Source: Cloeon dipterum (taxonomy: Eukaryota; Arthropoda; Insecta; Ephemeroptera; Baetidae). From it: a stretch of DNA of 64,000 nucleotides. The notes beneath the pieces are model-generated. The model saw nothing but the letters and a program-made list of their open reading frames with translations, had not been told where the DNA came from and made no database searches. Both the position numbers and the translations under genes were made by a program. Within the stretch, counting starts at the first letter, position 1, and each line of letters opens with the position of its first letter. Below are positions 63,045 through 64,000 of the stretch, one piece after another. The stretch lies in assembly GCF_949628265.1 (NCBI RefSeq), contig NC_088787.1:5074501-5138500 (forward strand). Reading direction: 5' to 3'.

Positions 63045-63975
63045 ATGGATCATTTTCCTGTAGAAGTATTAGAGCAGGTTTTCAACAAAATAAGGTGCGT
63101 GGATCTGTTTCCTATCGCGCGTGTGAGTGAAAATTGGACGAATGCAATCGAGGGCATTGTTAAACGTCGGATTTTCAAGTCAGACGTGAGGAAGGGCAAG
63201 GCGGAAATCCTGGACTTGGCTGACTGCCATTTTATCATCAAGAAGGCCAACTCGAACGTTCTTCCGAGAGCGAGGAGGAAAAACATCCAGAGAAAGGAAC
63301 TCGCAAAATCTGTCAGGCGAATGCTTAGTATATTAATTTTAATATTTCTACAATTAATTTGTTAACTAATTTCGTACAATTTCAGGCCCATTCGTGACCA
63401 GCACAACCTCTCCGACGCGTTGCGGCAAGAGGCACCAATGTCTGAGATTCAGTATCGACAAGTTGTGCGTGAGCTCCGAAATCCTGGATAGCCTTCAGTT
63501 TTGCGTAAGTTTGTTTTAAAGTCACCCGCCGCAATTATTGATATTTTCCAGGCGCTTCCGCTGCGATTTCTGAGTCGTTCTTCACTCAAAATGTGTTCCA
63601 AAAACCAAAATCGATTCTTGGAATCACCGTAAAATATTAAAATTATTTAAAATGATTGCTAATAGTTCTAGGGTGATTGGTTGGACTGATTTTGGTCTTC
63701 AGCTCATCTAAGAAACAATTTTGTAATCAGAAAGCATAGCAAGAGGAATGAATCTCAGCAAATCACAGCGGAAAAGCCTTACTGTCCTCTTATTGGTGGC
63801 TTCAAACACCAAGAGCCTTCGCTGACGATGTTGAATTGAATATTTATCTGCATTTCTTTTTAATTCCAGTGGTTCTCACAGCATTTTTCGTGATTTGAGG
63901 CAGTGCACCCTGGAAGTCCTCGATGGCAACGAGAGGCCAATCGTAACAAACACCCTTGATCACCCCTTTTTTAAG
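63045..63975 (+). pseudogene. F-box gene 2: second F-box copy, frameshifted, 3' end beyond the window
   Basis: Exons visible are 63045-63327, 63386-63504 and 63870-63975; the fourth exon of copy 1 would lie past 64000. The F-box (FPVEVLEQVFNKI, LFPIARVSENW) is intact. The basic linker lacks three residues (RARRKNIQRK for RARSARRKNVQRK). Exon 2 is 119 bp against 136 bp in gene 1: 17 bases between two TTCAG repeats are missing. This moves exon 3 out of frame, so after SLQFC the reading hits TGA within eight codons. The likely product is about 141 residues, F-box plus a short tail. Splice sites are otherwise conserved. It could be a decaying copy or a truncated F-box protein. Confidence 0.75.
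63560..63830. repeat. Family 5-like sequence in F-box 2 intron 2
   Basis: CTTCCGCTGCGATTTCTGA and TATTGGTGGCTTCAAACACC at the same intron positions as in F-box gene 1. Confidence 0.6.
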
Positions 63976-64000
63976 GTTTGGTGGAAATTTATTTGTTGGT

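Overview
This is eukaryotic nuclear DNA, most likely from an arthropod (insect or crustacean). It is AT-rich, its genes are split by GT-AG introns, AATAAA signals follow stop codons, and many intergenic and intronic stretches are short foldback (MITE-like) elements. No transposase, rRNA, tRNA or CRISPR was seen. The species cannot be named from the sequence.

The window is dominated by a cluster of small genes that I read as DM9 (DUF3421) repeat proteins. DM9 proteins are small lectin-like proteins, implicated in carbohydrate binding and immunity in molluscs and insects. There are two types. Type A (A1-A6) has recognisable DM9 motifs such as IYLARLEH, LLPGY and LYIGRA. Type B (B1-B17; B4 broken) is a much more divergent two-repeat form. 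Its hallmarks are WPYW, CSPNN, YVVG, PGYVYY or LGYVYYY, FMEGTD, SFRPH, PIYIGT, ICGP and a last exon starting VIDGVCY. Both types carry a phase-0 intron at the same place in repeat 2 (GE/V or GP/V), and both appear to share a 5' leader exon, so they are probably paralogues. None shows a signal peptide or membrane segment.

Layout: 0.8-4.1 kb, A1 (-) and A2 (+), which lack the N-terminal exon of other A genes. 4.9-10.3 kb, a two-gene cassette (upstream module, A3, upstream module, F-box gene 1). 11.6-13.6 kb, a 92-bp minisatellite, a foldback and a decayed myosin motor/IQ fragment. 14.4-14.5 kb, two orphan terminal exons. 15.4-17.6 kb, B1 and B2 (-). 18.3-28.4 kb, a large inverted repeat with arms of about 2.1 kb (B3 in the left arm, B6 in the right), enclosing a second, inverted minisatellite/myosin copy, pseudogene B4 and B5. 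28.6-30.4 kb, B7 and B8. 32.2-51.7 kb, the main B array (B9-B16) with spacings near 3 kb and a repeated promoter/leader unit. 53-56 kb, A4 and B17 (-). 57.5-64 kb, A5, then a second copy of the A-gene plus F-box cassette (A6, F-box gene 2, which carries a 17-bp frameshifting deletion and runs off the window).

The B genes fall into two promoter classes. Class I (B1-B8, B14) shares two short upstream blocks. Class II (B9-B13, B15-B17) mostly uses a leader with a 5'-UTR intron, and several TATA-like sites lie just downstream of a MITE. Variation between B proteins is concentrated in two loops between conserved blocks. The picture is a rapidly duplicating, lectin-like gene family whose expansion, inversion and promoter layout are tied to foldback elements and a hitch-hiking myosin fragment. 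Gene structures come from manual exon joining and phase checking; no alignment or search was run.
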